64,000 nt of DNA from Medicago truncatula (GCF_003473485.1 NC_053044.1:25107591-25171590), one strand, 5' to 3'; shown: positions 22,501 through 34,284, counted from the first letter of the stretch. Numbers and translations are program-made. Notes: generated by a model not told the origin, from the sequence alone.

Positions 22501-25076
22501 AATGTGTACAATTGTGGATTGTTATCTGGACTTGGTATTTCAGCTGAAATAATCTTGTCTATGTCTTCTGGGGTAGGATATTTGCTTGACGGGTGCAAGA
22601 AAATAAGAAGGTGTGCATGTGGGAGACCTCTCTTCTGAAATTCAATAGTGTACATGTCTGAAATTTAGAAAATGAAATTATTTGTTAGCAAACATATGGC
22701 AATTATAAATAGGAGTTAATAGTATATTAGAGAGTTGATAGCTACTCACATGCAATGACCTTTCCAAGGAGGTGTTTTTTCGTCAAATCTTTAAGTAGTT
22801 GATCAAACTTGATTTTGAACACTCTTGCTATAATATCAGGTCTATCATGTGGTTTAAGACCTTTTGATGTTACATATCTTTGAATTTCTGGCCAGTTTGG
22901 ATTGCAAGTAAAAGTTATGAACAGATCTGGAAATCCAACCGCACTCGATATCGCCATAGCATCAAAGTAAAGTTGATCCATGTACCTTCGACCACCGGTA
23001 TAGCTCGAAGGTAACACAACTCTTTTACCTTGTTTTGATGACTCTGGTTGATCTTTGTTTTGGTTCTCACTCAAAGACTTGTATTTACCAACTCTTAGCT
23101 TGGATTGATTTTTCCTTAACCATGACAACCTATCAGCTTCCATCATGGTAAAGCAATCAACCAAAAACTGTAGAAATAGCTTTCTTGCACACAAGATTGT
23201 CATCGGTTCAAAAAGTCTGCTTTGTAACCTAAATGCCAACCACTCTCTAATTGTGAGATGAACCCTCTTTGGTTTTTTGCCTGTCTTTTTATCTCTGTGC
23301 ATAACATCATCTCTATACCCATCCTCACCATACGGAAACAAAAGTGGATACTGGTAGGCGAGGTATGCAGGATGAAATTCATCTATCCTTTGTAGCTCAC
23401 CACATTGTGTTTCCATAATGATATCCCTTCTAGGAGCATAATCAACATCACCAAGTATAAGTGCTGCAACTTCTGAAACTGTAGGTTGATTATAGATACG
23501 TCCGTCTGTTGTCCTCTCAGAGATGAGCTTTAACTTCAAATTTTGGACATCACCTTCGGACAACCTATCGCGAGCCATTCTAAATGACTTAGCATGAACA
23601 TTATTTTCATCAAGCATTTTTTGCAATGCTGCAATCATTTGTATATCCAGCAGGTTTGCATTGCTACATTAAGAACAAAAAACATATCAACATTCTATAT
23701 CAATTCTAATATCATAGTTAATATTTAATAAACTATAAACTTGTTATGTACCTGAGACCTTGTAGCCGATGTTGCAATTCATTTTCTGTATCATATATAT
23801 ATAACTGGGCAAACTTTGGGGGACGTCCAGGCATTGGAATCATACTGCCAATTCGGTGACATGCTTGTCCTTGAATCCTAATTGTAGGTGGTCCTCTACC
23901 TCTCCTGATATGGCTGAGCAATGCAGGAGGTTTCCTTAAATATGGTAATTGAATAGTTCCATCACCACAACACAGTCCAAACTTAGGATTTGCACTTTCT
24001 CTAGATTTATTTTTCCTCTCTTGATACCACATACATGCTCCACATCGTTGACACTCTATGACAGGATCACCAATATCATAATATCCTACATGTATTTATA
24101 TAAATTAGGATACTTGAATATAAGAACTAAAATAATGTTCTCAATAAATAGACATGTATTAGGAATGTGGTAAAAAATAATCAATTTGACTGCCTTCAGT
24201 TTTATCTAAATTTAAATAGTGCAAAAAACTACCTTGAGTATGGTATTGAGCACTATCTCTGAATTGACTGCCTGTTAAATCATCTTCATCAGAAGATTCA
24301 CTCTCACTCTGGTGAACTGCATTGTATGCTTCGAAATCTTCACTATTAGCAGAACCATCACTCTCATCATTGATGTCAACATTTTCAGCAGCAGTTGAAG
24401 ATGATGCAATATTTGTATCAATCATCTCAAATCTATTTAATAAATTTATTCCAGTCATATGAGAAGTAGAGGCTTTTCTTGGATTTCGAATCTGGAAGTT
24501 GGATGATGTTGGTTGCGTGAAATTTGGAGTTGTGGTTTTAGGCGGACTCTTTGACATTAGATCATGACTTCTAAGAATAGATGGAGAATCCATTGAAAAT
24601 GGCCTTTGCTGTAATGTTGAATTTGTTCGATGATAATTTGGAGAATTGATTGGAAAAGGATGCTTTGGTCTGTAGAATGGATTACCTCTGGATGCATTTT
24701 TTGAATTTGGAACAGGACTATGCAATTGTGGCAAGCTAGTTTGTGTTCCATGTTTGTATAATGCAGAAATATTTGACACAGAAGGATTTGGATTGAAGGA
24801 TGAAAACGGTCTTGCAGAGGTTATATCACTTGAACTTGGTTTCTGATTGTCTCTTATTAACCTAAATGGAGGAATAAGTTTGTGGTTCCTGTTGGTAGAT
24901 GATTGTGTGTTCTGTGATGTAAAATTAGTGTTGGTGATATCAGCTAATGGAGTTGTAGAAGCTGAAAGAGATGATTTTCGTCTCTTGGGAAACCTAGACA
25001 GAAGAATTTCCTTTCTTCTAAGTCGTCTTGCTTTAGCATCTTTGACATGAGCATCATCTTTTCCTTCATCCACCAT
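19512..25076 (-). CDS. Helitron Rep/helicase (RepHel, HUH endonuclease fused to PIF1-type helicase)
   Basis: Six exons close in phase: 25076-24233, 24085-23752, 23663-22750, 22657-21434, 21329-21111, 21028-19512, giving 1683 aa with no break. It starts at the first true ATG (MVDEGKDD). Order: Ser/Pro-rich N-terminus; Cys-rich GYYDIGDPVIECQRCGACMW near aa 282; Helitron-like N domain (HPAYLAYQYPLLFPYGEDGY); Rep with the HUH motif in KRGLPHAHLLIFL near aa 712 and the paired catalytic tyrosines in YLFKY near aa 847. Then a PIF1/SF1B helicase: Walker A GYGGTGKT near aa 1204, Walker B IIWDEAPM, GGDCRQILPV, and the C-terminal TINKSQGQSL and YVAMSRVKS. It nicks and unwinds DNA for rolling-circle transposition. 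All key residues I could check are present. Confidence 0.93.
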
Positions 25077-25593
25077 GTTTGAAGTTTGAGTTGAAATGCA
25101 AAAGAACAAACCATTAGTATGTGAAATGATATTTGAGTGAATTAGCACTTTTAAACATTTTTGTTTCCCTCCATATCTAAGTAAAATGATATATTTGTAA
25201 TAGTTAACATTTGAAATCTAAATTTAAAATTGATTTCAAAAATTTCACTTTCCCTCCTACTTGTCAAATGTGATTGAACACGGTCTAGAAATAAGAGATT
25301 ACACCAAAATAGGCTATAGATAATTAACAAAAAAAATAAATCTAATTATTATTATAAATTGTTTATATTATTTCTTACTTGAAATCAGCCTTGGAAAGAC
25401 AACATATAGATTACATGATTACATCTAGAAGTCAGATCAGCCATAGGCTTTTTGTGTGATCACGTCTTCCAAAGCTAGAGTTTAGCTGGAAACTATTATA
25501 AAAATGATATAGAGGGAACAATTTTTGGTAGAGTCTACAACAATTGCAGCAAAGTATGGTGTACAATACCAAATCTATAATCTACTTTTTCAA

Positions 25594-25687
25594 TCACATT
25601 TAACTTCATATGAATACATAAAAGATAGCATAAATTATTATCACATTTAACTTCATATGAATACATAAAAGATAGCATAAATTATTA
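25594..25687. repeat. 47-bp unit in two perfect tandem copies
   Basis: The unit begins TCACATTTAACTTCATATGA and ends AAATTATTA; copy one is 25594-25640 and copy two 25641-25687. The second copy abuts the TA duplication of the adjacent MITE. Confidence 0.85.
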
Positions 25688-25945
25688 CTCCCTCCGTCCC
25701 TCAATAAATGATCTAGTTGACTCTGACACACATACCAATGCATATGTTTTATCTTTGATATCTTCAATTATCTAGTAAAAAAAATTATAAAAATTTAATA
25801 TTTTAAAAATACTCATCGAGACGAATCCAACAACATCTTACATGATATTATTTATCTTTGTGAATTAGTATAAAAGTATGGTCAAAGTATGTCAAGTCAA
25901 TAATGTATATTGTCAACTGAGTCATTTATTAAGGGACGGAGGGAG
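25688..25945. mobile_element. Stowaway-like MITE nested in the Helitron
   Basis: The ends are CTCCCTCCGTCCCTCAATAA and TTATTAAGGGACGGAGGGAG, inverted, flanked on both sides by TA (25686-25687 and 25946-25947). This is the Tc1/mariner-type Stowaway signature. It is non-coding. Its insertion postdates the Helitron body. Confidence 0.9.
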
Positions 25946-26435
25946 TATCGTTTTATCAATTTAAGATATTTGTAATATTGTGGCTAAGTGTAATATAATT
26001 ATCATTATGTTTAGAAAACCGAGAATTTATGGTTTAATGATGTTCATTATTGAAATATGGTTAATATAATTTCATCTATATATGGTAACTAATGTTCTAT
26101 AATATCTGATACTATAATGATGTAATTTTAGTAAAAAGATTATTAGGTGTCACATATATATATAAACAGTTTGTCAGTCAATATTGTATTATAAATGTAG
26201 TAGTTAATATTGCATTTGAATTCAAGCACATAAGTAGTAGTAGTCATTCAAAATAGCTTGTGAGTGAAGTCATTTAACAAAAGTCACCGATGTTTGGATA
26301 GGTTAGATAATATATTACATCAGCCAAGATAAGTGCAAAAGACCAACATATGGTACTTAGATAATTGTTCAGAACCAAAGGTCAAAGTTAACCAAAAAAA
26401 GGTAGATAAAAGGTGTTCTTGTTAAGGTGATTTGA

Positions 26436-29062
26436 TTAGTTCTTTGGCTCTAACTTGGGTTGTTTGGCAAGCTTAGTTGAAGAAAGTTGGGTTGCCTCAA
26501 CATCCTGTGTAGAACCAACCCAATCAACATCTTCCTGCGAGTTTCTTTTGGGAGGAGGGGTCGCAGAACTGCAGGAAGGATCGGTTTCATCACAGAGGGA
26601 TTGCTGCACAATCATTCAATGGAATATATGAGGATTCTCTATAATTTGAGTATTTTATGTAGGTTGCTAGTTGTTAAACATTTGGAAAAACTATTTTGAA
26701 AATGACATGTATACAAATAAATAACTTACAGTGTTCAAAGTATCAACAACTAACTCTTGAGACTCCTTCACTTCATCAACCTTCACCTCATCAAGAAGGG
26801 CAAGCTTTGAACTGGCCTACAATCATTGATGGAAAAAATTTAAAATATATTTGTATAGAAACTTCAAAATATTGACTACAATCACGAGGTTATATACCTC
26901 TCCCAATCCAAATTGTTTTTCAAGATTTTTCAAAAGCCCTTCATTGTCACTAATTTGAATAACAGAGTACGGACTTGATTCAGGACAAGCTTTGATTTTG
27001 AAAACCTTCTGTGGGCACACAACTTGATCCAGAATTGGGGGATAAGCCGTTGGATGAAACTGACCAATCTATGAACTCATAAACATTAGACACATATCTA
27101 AAAAGGAACAACACTATATTTAGAAGTAATGGAAAATGTTAACCTCAACCAACTGTTCTTTCAGCTCCTGAGCAGACATTCCTATTATGGATGCAACATC
27201 ATTGTCCCATAACAAAAACTTTGCCTTATCATTCTTGTAAACAGCTTCAACCTCAACCCTAAACCTGAAAATAATAATGCTCATATTTTAGGCTTTAATA
27301 TGAATGTGTAACTCATCTAATTAGTTAATGTTAAAGTTAGATAATTGCATAACTTATATGACCGATCGAATAATATTGAATCTGAGGTAAATGAAACTTA
27401 TGTGCAACTATAACCATACTAACAAATTCTTATAAATATCAACTCTACCTACCTGGGTTTTGCTTCATCATTAATATGGTTTCCTCTACATTTGAGTTGG
27501 CCATTATCCATCCTCACACCTTTAGTACAAAAATTGCATCCATCATAGATCCATCCATATTTGTTGGCATTGATCTTTTTGATTTCAGCAATAGTTACAC
27601 AAATGGTTTCCTTAAACATACAACAATAACCAAAACAGTTATACAATAGTTCAAAACAATATTGATATTGTTGATAATAGGAATAATATCTTACATGCAT
27701 CACATGATTGACCTCAGAAAGAGTGAGAAAATGAGCCTTATTCATGATATCCCCTTGTTGAGTTATCTGAGATCCTTGGGTAAGTTGTGACAATTGTTGG
27801 CTTGCATTGACATCATCAATTGGAAGTTCTGCAAATCTGTGTTGAAGTATTTAAAAACATAGTAACAAATGTTCTCGAAAATTTATTGTGTAAGCAAAAT
27901 TGTGTAAAACATACCTAGTCTTAAACTCAGCAATTTCAGGAATCTCAGCATTGATTATGACCTTAGTTCCAGACCAGGTATTGGTGACACACAAAGGATA
28001 AATACCTAACAGCCAAAATAGACATCAAGACACAGTATTACGATTATAACTATGGTGTAAACACTTGCATAACAATAAATAGATTAAGGATTATTATGCG
28101 AACCTTGTGCTTCTCTAGCCCTCACATGCTTGAGAACAATGAAGATTGTTTCAGGTCCATTTGCCTGGTTAAAAGCATCAAAGAATTGCTTTGCAAACTC
28201 ATCCCAAAGTGTGGCATGAATCATTAGGCCACTGTATTTATACGCATGATATCAAATAAAGTTAGTATATACTTAGAATATGGATAAATTAATAAGTTTA
28301 ACTAAAAACCACCTAGCATCCTTAAGAAGAAAAGTGACTGATCTTATGATTGTTCCCTTTTTATTTGTATTAGTAATATCTTGGAAAGCTCCAATGACAT
28401 CTGGCAAGCACACACACACAAAAAATATAAGTGTTGGTACATCTATATGCACAATAACAGAGAAAGCACTAAAATATTAACCTATGAGCAGATCATTCCT
28501 GTAGTTTCCAGCCAGAATCTCTCCAAAGTCTTTAAATCTGAAAGAGGCTAAAGGGATGGTAGGAAAATCAACTGGTTTGATAATGGTTGCTCCTGAAACT
28601 GCAAGTCTGAAAGGATGAGTCGAAGCTTTGACCGCAACATCGTTTTTCAATACCTTAAAATTTAGCATTGTATAAGTATTGTTCTCCTTCAAGATTTCTT
28701 TCCATTTAGCAAGTTCCTCATATGGAACAGTCAGCTGGATCATGTCATTCTGCATAAATATATCTTGTCTTAATCTTGAATCATTCTTACTAAAAATGCA
28801 GTATTTAAAATAATGTATTTAAGGAATAGAATATCACCTCCTTATCAGCAATTACCATCTCCAAGTACTGCTCCTGTCTGTACTTACCAGTAACACACCA
28901 AAGATCCATGACCCTGACAGCAAGACTCCAAACATCTTTGGAGTCATTCACATCCTTCACATTGTCATAAGGACGAGTAATAGCAATCTTCTTTCCCTTG
29001 TTCATCCTAACAGTGGGCTTACATAGATTAGTGTAGTTCACAATATGAAAAACAACTTTCAT
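26436..29062 (-). CDS. Helitron RPA70-like single-strand DNA-binding protein
   Basis: Eleven exons close in phase: 29062-28838, 28749-28482, 28400-28313, 28231-28104, 28005-27915, 27836-27695, 27610-27453, 27264-27144, 27068-26898, 26816-26730, 26603-26436, giving 548 aa. A later ATG at 29005 (MNKGKKIAITRPYDN) is a possible alternative start. The first OB fold holds DVWSLAVRVMDLWCVTGK; the second includes DVIGAFQDITNTNKKG and ATLWDEFAKQFFDAFN. A C-terminal OB fold carries a zinc-binding set in GCNFCTKGV and LKCRGNH near aa 330-350. The C-terminus is acidic then lysine-rich (STKLAKQPKLEPKN). Plant Helitrons commonly carry such RPA70-like genes, thought to protect single-stranded transposition intermediates. 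It lies upstream of, and on the same strand as, the Rep/helicase. Confidence 0.88.
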
Positions 29063-29960
29063 CGATGATTATATAAAGAAACGTATAGACATTCAGATTG
29101 TTCATAAATCCAGCAAAATCATCAAACAACTATCATCTGCTCATCATGAAACATACAACCGGCCACAGACCAAAAAAACACAAAGATTGATGAAAGATCA
29201 TAACTTTTACAAAGGATTAAGTTTTAAAAATGATAGCTTGAACCAAAAACACACACAGCTCCTGAAGGAGTTTGAAGGATTACAACAAAAACCATTAATA
29301 AACACACCAAAAAATCCAAATAAAGGCTTTTACAAACTTTTTAACTCATAAATGAAAACTTTGAAACACTTAAACTTACATGCAACCATTAATAAACGAA
29401 AATGACAAAAAGAAGAAGAAAAATAACCATTATACTTTTACAGATCTAAATGTTCTTCATGAAATAGATTGAAAATCACCAAATAAATGTGTAACAATCA
29501 ACATGCATCACGAAAGGAAAGCGGAATACGGAGGAAACAAAACGAAATTGATTTTTCATACCTTGGAGGGAGGCAGTTGGATCGATTTTAGAAGAGGAAA
29601 GCAGATTTTAGAAGATGCTTGCGGTGACCGGTTTGATTCTGAGAAGAATATTGAAAGTTAAGAGAGAGTGAAAATATACAATAATGGAGTAGTTTTATCT
29701 CACTGCAACTGATATGATGGTGAACAGTTTGGTTTCCTTCTCAATGAAGAAAAAAGGGTATAATAGGAGGGAGAATTGTATAGCCGTTGGACAATAGGGA
29801 GTAGCTGCAGTAATTTGCACTAATTAGTCCAAAAGTGGTTTTGACAGCCATAATAGACATATATAACCTTGTAAATGGTAAGTGAAAAATTTACTGCAAA
29901 ATCAGGCATGGGTAAATAAGTAAAAATGGTAGTTACTTCCTTTCATATATTGTAAGTTGA
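29063..29960. other. Helitron 5' leader
   Basis: AT-rich and gene-free, it runs from the first RPA exon to the proposed TC start at 29960. It should carry the RPA promoter. On the minus strand the terminus continues GGAAGTAACTACCATTTTTA. Confidence 0.5.
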
Positions 29961-30415
29961 TAAAACTCCGCAGTAACTTTCAATTGTTTCACACTTTCTC
30001 CAAAAAAACGTTCTCGGAGAAAACAAAGAGTGAGAGCATTATTTGAATCTTTTCTTGTTAAGGAAATCCTTTCTTGCCGGAAAATATTCTTTTTTTTTTT
30101 TTCTTTTATCAGAATCGACTCTTACAACACTAATCATTATAGTTACCGAAACCGTTGTGAGTTGCAGGTTTCCGGTGGTTTATATGTTCCCTGAATCATG
30201 GTTGAGTTTTCAACATTGATTTATGGATAAAAAAATACAATCCGGATATGCTTAAAGTGGAATTGAATGTTGTGAATAATTGGGAAATTAACAAGGGTAA
30301 AATCAGAATTTTTTAAGATTTGTAGATGTGAAAGTATATGGGCAAGGGTATAGGGTAAAATATCCCAGAAAACAATAGAGGTGAAAGGGTTAGGCCCAGT
30401 AACTAGGGGTGTAGG
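29961..30415. other. intergenic between Helitron and F-box fragment
   Basis: No gene is seen. It includes a T run at 30090-30104 and the upstream flank of the F-box fragment. Confidence 0.5.
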
Positions 30416-30980
30416 ATGACAGCTGATATATTGGAAGAAAAAAGAGGAAAACCTAAAACTAGAGAAAAGGAAAGTATATGTGGTGCAATCCATTTAAACG
30501 AGAAAGAGGATACAACTACTAATGACTATGAACTTTCATTAGATGTTGTCGAGGTGATTGCAAAGTGTCTTAATGTATTTGATTATTTACATTTTCGAGC
30601 TACCGATAAACTCACTCTTTCGAATAGGAGCACCACCAGTTCAATGGAGATCGTACAGTGACATACATGCGTTACAGTTTGATGATCATTCACTATGTCC
30701 TTTACTTGTGTTCTTAGATAAGGACAATGTCTTAACTTTTGTGCATCCAAAGCATGGGCTGAAGTATAAATATACCATTAAATTGCCAAAAGTCAATTTT
30801 CTTGAAGGCAAAGCATATGATGATGTACCCTTGAATTCAGATTGTGAAATTTGTTACTCAAAAGACGGTTTTATTCATTAGAAACAAAAAAAATACCACA
30901 CATTTAAAGATGAAGTGGTGAATTTTGAGAATGTAAGAGAACCACTGAATAGCAGTTGGATTGAGCCAAAGTGGAAATAA
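30416..30980 (+). pseudogene. F-box/DUF295-type gene fragment
   Basis: The first frame (ATG 30416) has an F-box-like stretch, LSLDVVEVIAKCLNVFDYL, then FRATDK. The matching continuation, LFRIGAPPVQWRSYSD then DKDNVLTFVHPKHGLKYKY and CYSKDGF, is in another frame entered near 30610. An in-frame TAG at 30879 follows, and the same frame then closes with ENVREPLNSSW and IEPKW, the usual end of DUF295 F-box proteins. Much of the middle of the usual 350-400 aa protein is absent. Intact relatives are substrate receptors of SCF ubiquitin ligases. Here at least a frameshift, a stop and an internal deletion make it a relic. Confidence 0.75.
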
Positions 30981-31139
30981 GTTCTTGTTATTTTTTTGAC
31001 TAGTAAAGTTGTTTTGGAATAAAGAAATGTTTAATTTTGAATTTTATGATTTTGTTGTTTTGAGAAACTTTTTGTATGCTAGCAATGCAACTTATGAAAG
31101 TGCATTTGATGTGAAGGATTCAAGTTACCAGTACTCTTA

Positions 31140-32180
31140 GGGTCCATTTGGTTCGAGAATTAGGAGGGGAGGGGAGGGATTTTTACGGAGGGGAGTGGAG
31201 GGGAGATATTTTTAATTAAAAGTGTGTTTGGTTCACAAGGGGAGGGGAGGGATTTTAACAGTATTTTACCGTTTTACCCTTAAACTTAATTAAATAAAAG
31301 AAACTGTTTGTTTTTACGATTTCAGAAACTGACAAAGACAAGCACACATCTAAGCCGCTATTTTATCTTAAACTGGCTCATGTATTTTGCTCCAAACATC
31401 ATATTGTTTTTTTTTTTTTTTTGACTTTTTTTATCGGAGCAATTCTTTGTAATATTTTTTTTATAAGAGCAATTCTTTGCAATCCTTGCATTTTTTCCAA
31501 TTACTTTCGTAAAAAATAGCATAGCTCTTAAATATATGACATAAGAATTTTCAAAATCATGGATAATGCTTATTAATTAACAATTGTAAGATAAATGAAA
31601 TTTGTTGCATATGAAACAAACAAGCCACCGTAAGGATAAAGCAACAATTTAAACAATAAAGTTCCAACAACGATAACGATTAAACAAGGATAATAAAGTA
31701 GCGAATCAATAACGATGTAATTAATAATACTACGATATAGACAATGAGATGATGAAATTACTCACAATTCACTTTGGAGGAAGCCTCAAGCAGTCGTTGA
31801 CAACAACAAAGTAGTAGTAAGAGCGGTTTGTACATCTAACAAATAAGAGTGGTAGATTATATAATAATAAAAATTGTTACAAGGAAAATATAACAAAATA
31901 ATAATAATAATTGTTACAAGAATAAGATAACCTAATAATAATAATAAGATTGTTACAAAAATAATATAATCTAATAATAATAAAAGTTGTTACAAGGTTA
32001 ATATTGAGATTTGAAATTAATTTAAGGATAATTATGGCAATGCAATAAAATTTTAAAGAGATTTGCTCCCCTCCCCTCCCCTTCCCTTCCCTTCTAAAAA
32101 TTGAACCAAACACTTCAAATTAAAAATCTCCCCTCCCCTTCCCTCCCCTCCCCTCCAAAACTTTCGAACCAAACGGACCC
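31140..32180. mobile_element. Tourist/PIF-Harbinger-like TIR element with G-rich ends (about 1.04 kb)
   Basis: The left end reads GGGTCCATTTGGTTCGAGAA and the right end, inverted, TTTCGAACCAAACGGACCC. Both arms continue for about 100 bp into runs of GGGGAGGGGAGGGA and TCCCCTCCCC. TTA stands on both sides (31137-31139 and 32181-32183), the 3-bp duplication of PIF/Harbinger elements. No transposase frame is present. Confidence 0.82.
31857..31999. repeat. minisatellite inside the TIR element
   Basis: About four copies of a unit of roughly 40 bp built from (TAA)n followed by ATTGTTACAAG and an A-rich link. Copies differ in the number of TAA triplets. Confidence 0.65.
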
Positions 32181-32183
32181 TTA

Positions 32184-32723
32184 CTGAATTTTGTAATATT
32201 TGATTTATCAAATATTTTATGGAAATATATCAGAATCCAGATAAACACTTAATTAAAAATTGAAGCAAAACATTTCTTTGTTTCTCAAGCTTTGTTTTGA
32301 GAAACATTTCTTTGTATTTATGATTGTATATTCCCTAAGACTGCTGCTAGTTACTCAAGCAAATAAAATTCTATTCAAAACTTTGTTCTTGAATAAGGTT
32401 GACATCACTCACAACAAAACCTTTCAACAAGTACACTTACAAGAAATTTTTTTTGAAATGTGCTGATAAAGGCTATTCCATTTAGGAACCAAATATTTCA
32501 GCTGAGAATAAACTAGTTTGTTCCAAACTACATGAGTCCTTAATTTGTATTGATCCTGAGCCTTAAGTTTGACACGAAGACAATGCTACTTTGTGATATA
32601 GAAACAGAAATCTGCATGGAGCAAATTAGTGGTTACAAATAATTTATATGGAGTTTGGAATGCTTAATTCATGATTACTTCCAGTGTTATGGTTGACTAA
32701 TTAACCTATTAATGTAGAACAAT
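32184..32723. other. intergenic, no gene seen
   Basis: Open frame 32260-32466 has no recognisable feature. AT-rich sequence only. Confidence 0.5.
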
Positions 32724-32736
32724 TCAGCAAAACAAT

Positions 32737-32828
32737 CTTTTTTTTTTTTTTTTGTGTTAGGGGTTCGAACCCCATACCTTGCATATATTATGCATTGTCC
32801 TTACCAACTGAGTTAAGCTCATGGGGAC
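32737..32828 (-). mobile_element. short tRNA-derived SINE with 13-bp duplication
   Basis: TCAGCAAAACAAT stands at 32724-32736 and again at 32829-32841. On the minus strand the head reads GAGCTTAACTCAGTTGGTAA (box A) and GGGGTTCGAACCCC (box B), and a poly(A) tail is seen as Ts from 32738. At about 90 bp it is little more than a tRNA head and tail. Confidence 0.82.
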
Positions 32829-32841
32829 TCAGCAAAACAAT

Positions 32842-33495
32842 TTAGTGATAAGTGCGAGACTTCGGTTATTTTACCTATTTATTCAAAATATTTATTAACT
32901 TGTTTTGCAAGTTAACTAATGAAAAACCCCAATTTCATTTAAATACCTAGTTTTTATACCAGTTAAGCCACTTTTACCTATTTCTCTTCAATTATGTAGG
33001 TTTTTTAGCCCATTGACAAAGAAACAATAAAGAGCAAGGATTTTGATCCAGAGTTCCTTTGTTAGGCGAATTGAGCGAACTCAAAGCGAAGGAATCCATA
33101 GAGTTTAAGGAGAAATATTAGAGCAGATTCGTTCGGAGAGCCACACTTGGCCTAGTGAATTAAGACTATTTTAGCGACTTGTTGGATGATTTGTCATCTC
33201 CCTTCATCTGAACAAAGCTCAGATTCGCTAGACGAGCCAAATTCGCCTAGCGAAAACCCACATACCATAATTTTATAAATAGAGGTCTCACTTCTTTTCA
33301 AAGGTATCACCACATAACATTGACCAAAGTCTGTTGCAGAGAAGAAGAGCCTAAACACACACACACACATATATATATATAGAGAGAGAGAGGGGAGCTA
33401 ATCTCTTATGTGAGAGAGAGGGGGGGGGGGCTATGACGAAGCAGATCGAGGAATCAACTTTGATAGAGAATCTCTTACGTTCTTACTATTTACTG
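32842..33495. other. intergenic with simple repeats
   Basis: No gene. Around 33354-33430 runs of (CA)n, (TA)n, (GA)n and a ten-base G run follow one another. Confidence 0.6.
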
Positions 33496-33510
33496 TAAAA
33501 GTCATGTTTT

Positions 33511-33595
33511 TTTTTTGTGGTTCGGGGCTCGAACCCGGACCTTGCATACATTATGTATTGTCATTACCAACTGAGCTAAGCTCACGAGGGCTTGT
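33511..33595 (-). mobile_element. short tRNA-derived SINE, same family as 32737-32828
   Basis: AAAGTCATGTTT flanks it at 33499-33510 and 33596-33607. The minus-strand head GAGCTTAGCTCAGTTGGTAA and box B GGGTTCGAGCCCC match the copy 0.7 kb upstream, and the tail is poly(A). Both insertions keep exact target duplications. Confidence 0.82.
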
Positions 33596-33607
33596 AAAGT
33601 CATGTTT

Positions 33608-34284
33608 AACTAATTATCTCTATATTGTTGGGATTAGGTGTAGTTGCTATGAATCTTTTGTAAGGATATAATTCTAATATTTTAACATAAATATATTTTG
33701 TGGTTATCATCTTATCTCATGTATTTTTCATTGATGTATCTCATTCTTTGAAATATATGCATGTACTAGTAAAAACCAATGGGAGCAGCTGCAAAACAAA
33801 GATATATAAGGGTTAAGCAGGTTGGCTCAGCCCATTTTTCATAGCCTTTTTCTGTGAACCATTGATGAATAAAGTTCATCTCTTTATAACTGATACAATC
33901 AGACCCTTCTAACTTCGCTGTTTGAACTGATGCAATTATACCATTTTTCGACTTTGTGGTCTTATAACAATACATATTGATTATGAAATCATGTATTGGA
34001 TATATTACCAAATTCAGCCATTAATTATGCTAATTGAATATATCTTGAACTATGCAGTCTAACATTCAAGCCATATGCATGATTAACATAGTTGCATAAA
34101 AAGTTAAAATGAAGCATATATCCTCTTAAGCGAAAAAAAAATACTTCACCAGTAAATTAACTTCAAAATAACTTCAGGACATACACCCACATATCAGCCA
34201 AACAAACCCTTTCAAAGTTGCAAAATCCAACACACACTATACTTATCGTAAGTAAATCACAACCCCAAGACTCGCCACAAATAA
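33608..34284. other. intergenic; one unassigned open frame
   Basis: A minus-strand frame at 33766-34011 ends in a hydrophobic stretch, CLTLIYLCFAAAPIGFY. It could be a terminal exon or fragment, but I recognise no family and see no neighbouring exon. Confidence 0.35.

Larger units (their letters stand above)
25077..26435. other. Helitron spacer between Rep/helicase and RPA genes
   Basis: AT-rich sequence with no gene. It holds a 47-bp tandem duplication and a Stowaway-like MITE, listed separately, and presumably the promoter of the minus-strand Rep/helicase gene. Confidence 0.5.
15702..29960 (-). mobile_element. Helitron, full length (about 14.3 kb), with Rep/helicase, RPA-like and B3 genes
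   Basis: The 3' end is at the low coordinate: on the minus strand a 9-bp-stem hairpin (ACCCGTGCT-AC-AGCACGGGT on plus) stands about 8 nt from a terminal CTAG, followed by host T. The proposed 5' end is TCAACTTACAATATATGAAA at 29960, preceded by host A. The pre-insertion site would thus be an A/T dinucleotide, the known Helitron target. Inside, all on the minus strand, are an RPA70-like gene, the Rep/helicase and two B3 genes. Both transposition genes read through without a break after splicing. A Stowaway MITE is nested at 25688-25945. The 3' end is secure; the 5' end rests on the TC start, the AT target and the distance from the first gene. Confidence 0.82.

Noticed and set aside
32750-32825. 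tRNA gene, because of the GGTTCGAACCCC box B and a box A-like head
   Set aside because: It has a poly(A) tail and 13-bp flanking duplications and cannot fold as a full tRNA; it is a SINE.
33766-34011. Minus-strand 81-aa frame with hydrophobic C-terminus
   Set aside because: No recognisable family, no partner exon and no sign of conservation; kept only as a note in the gap entry.
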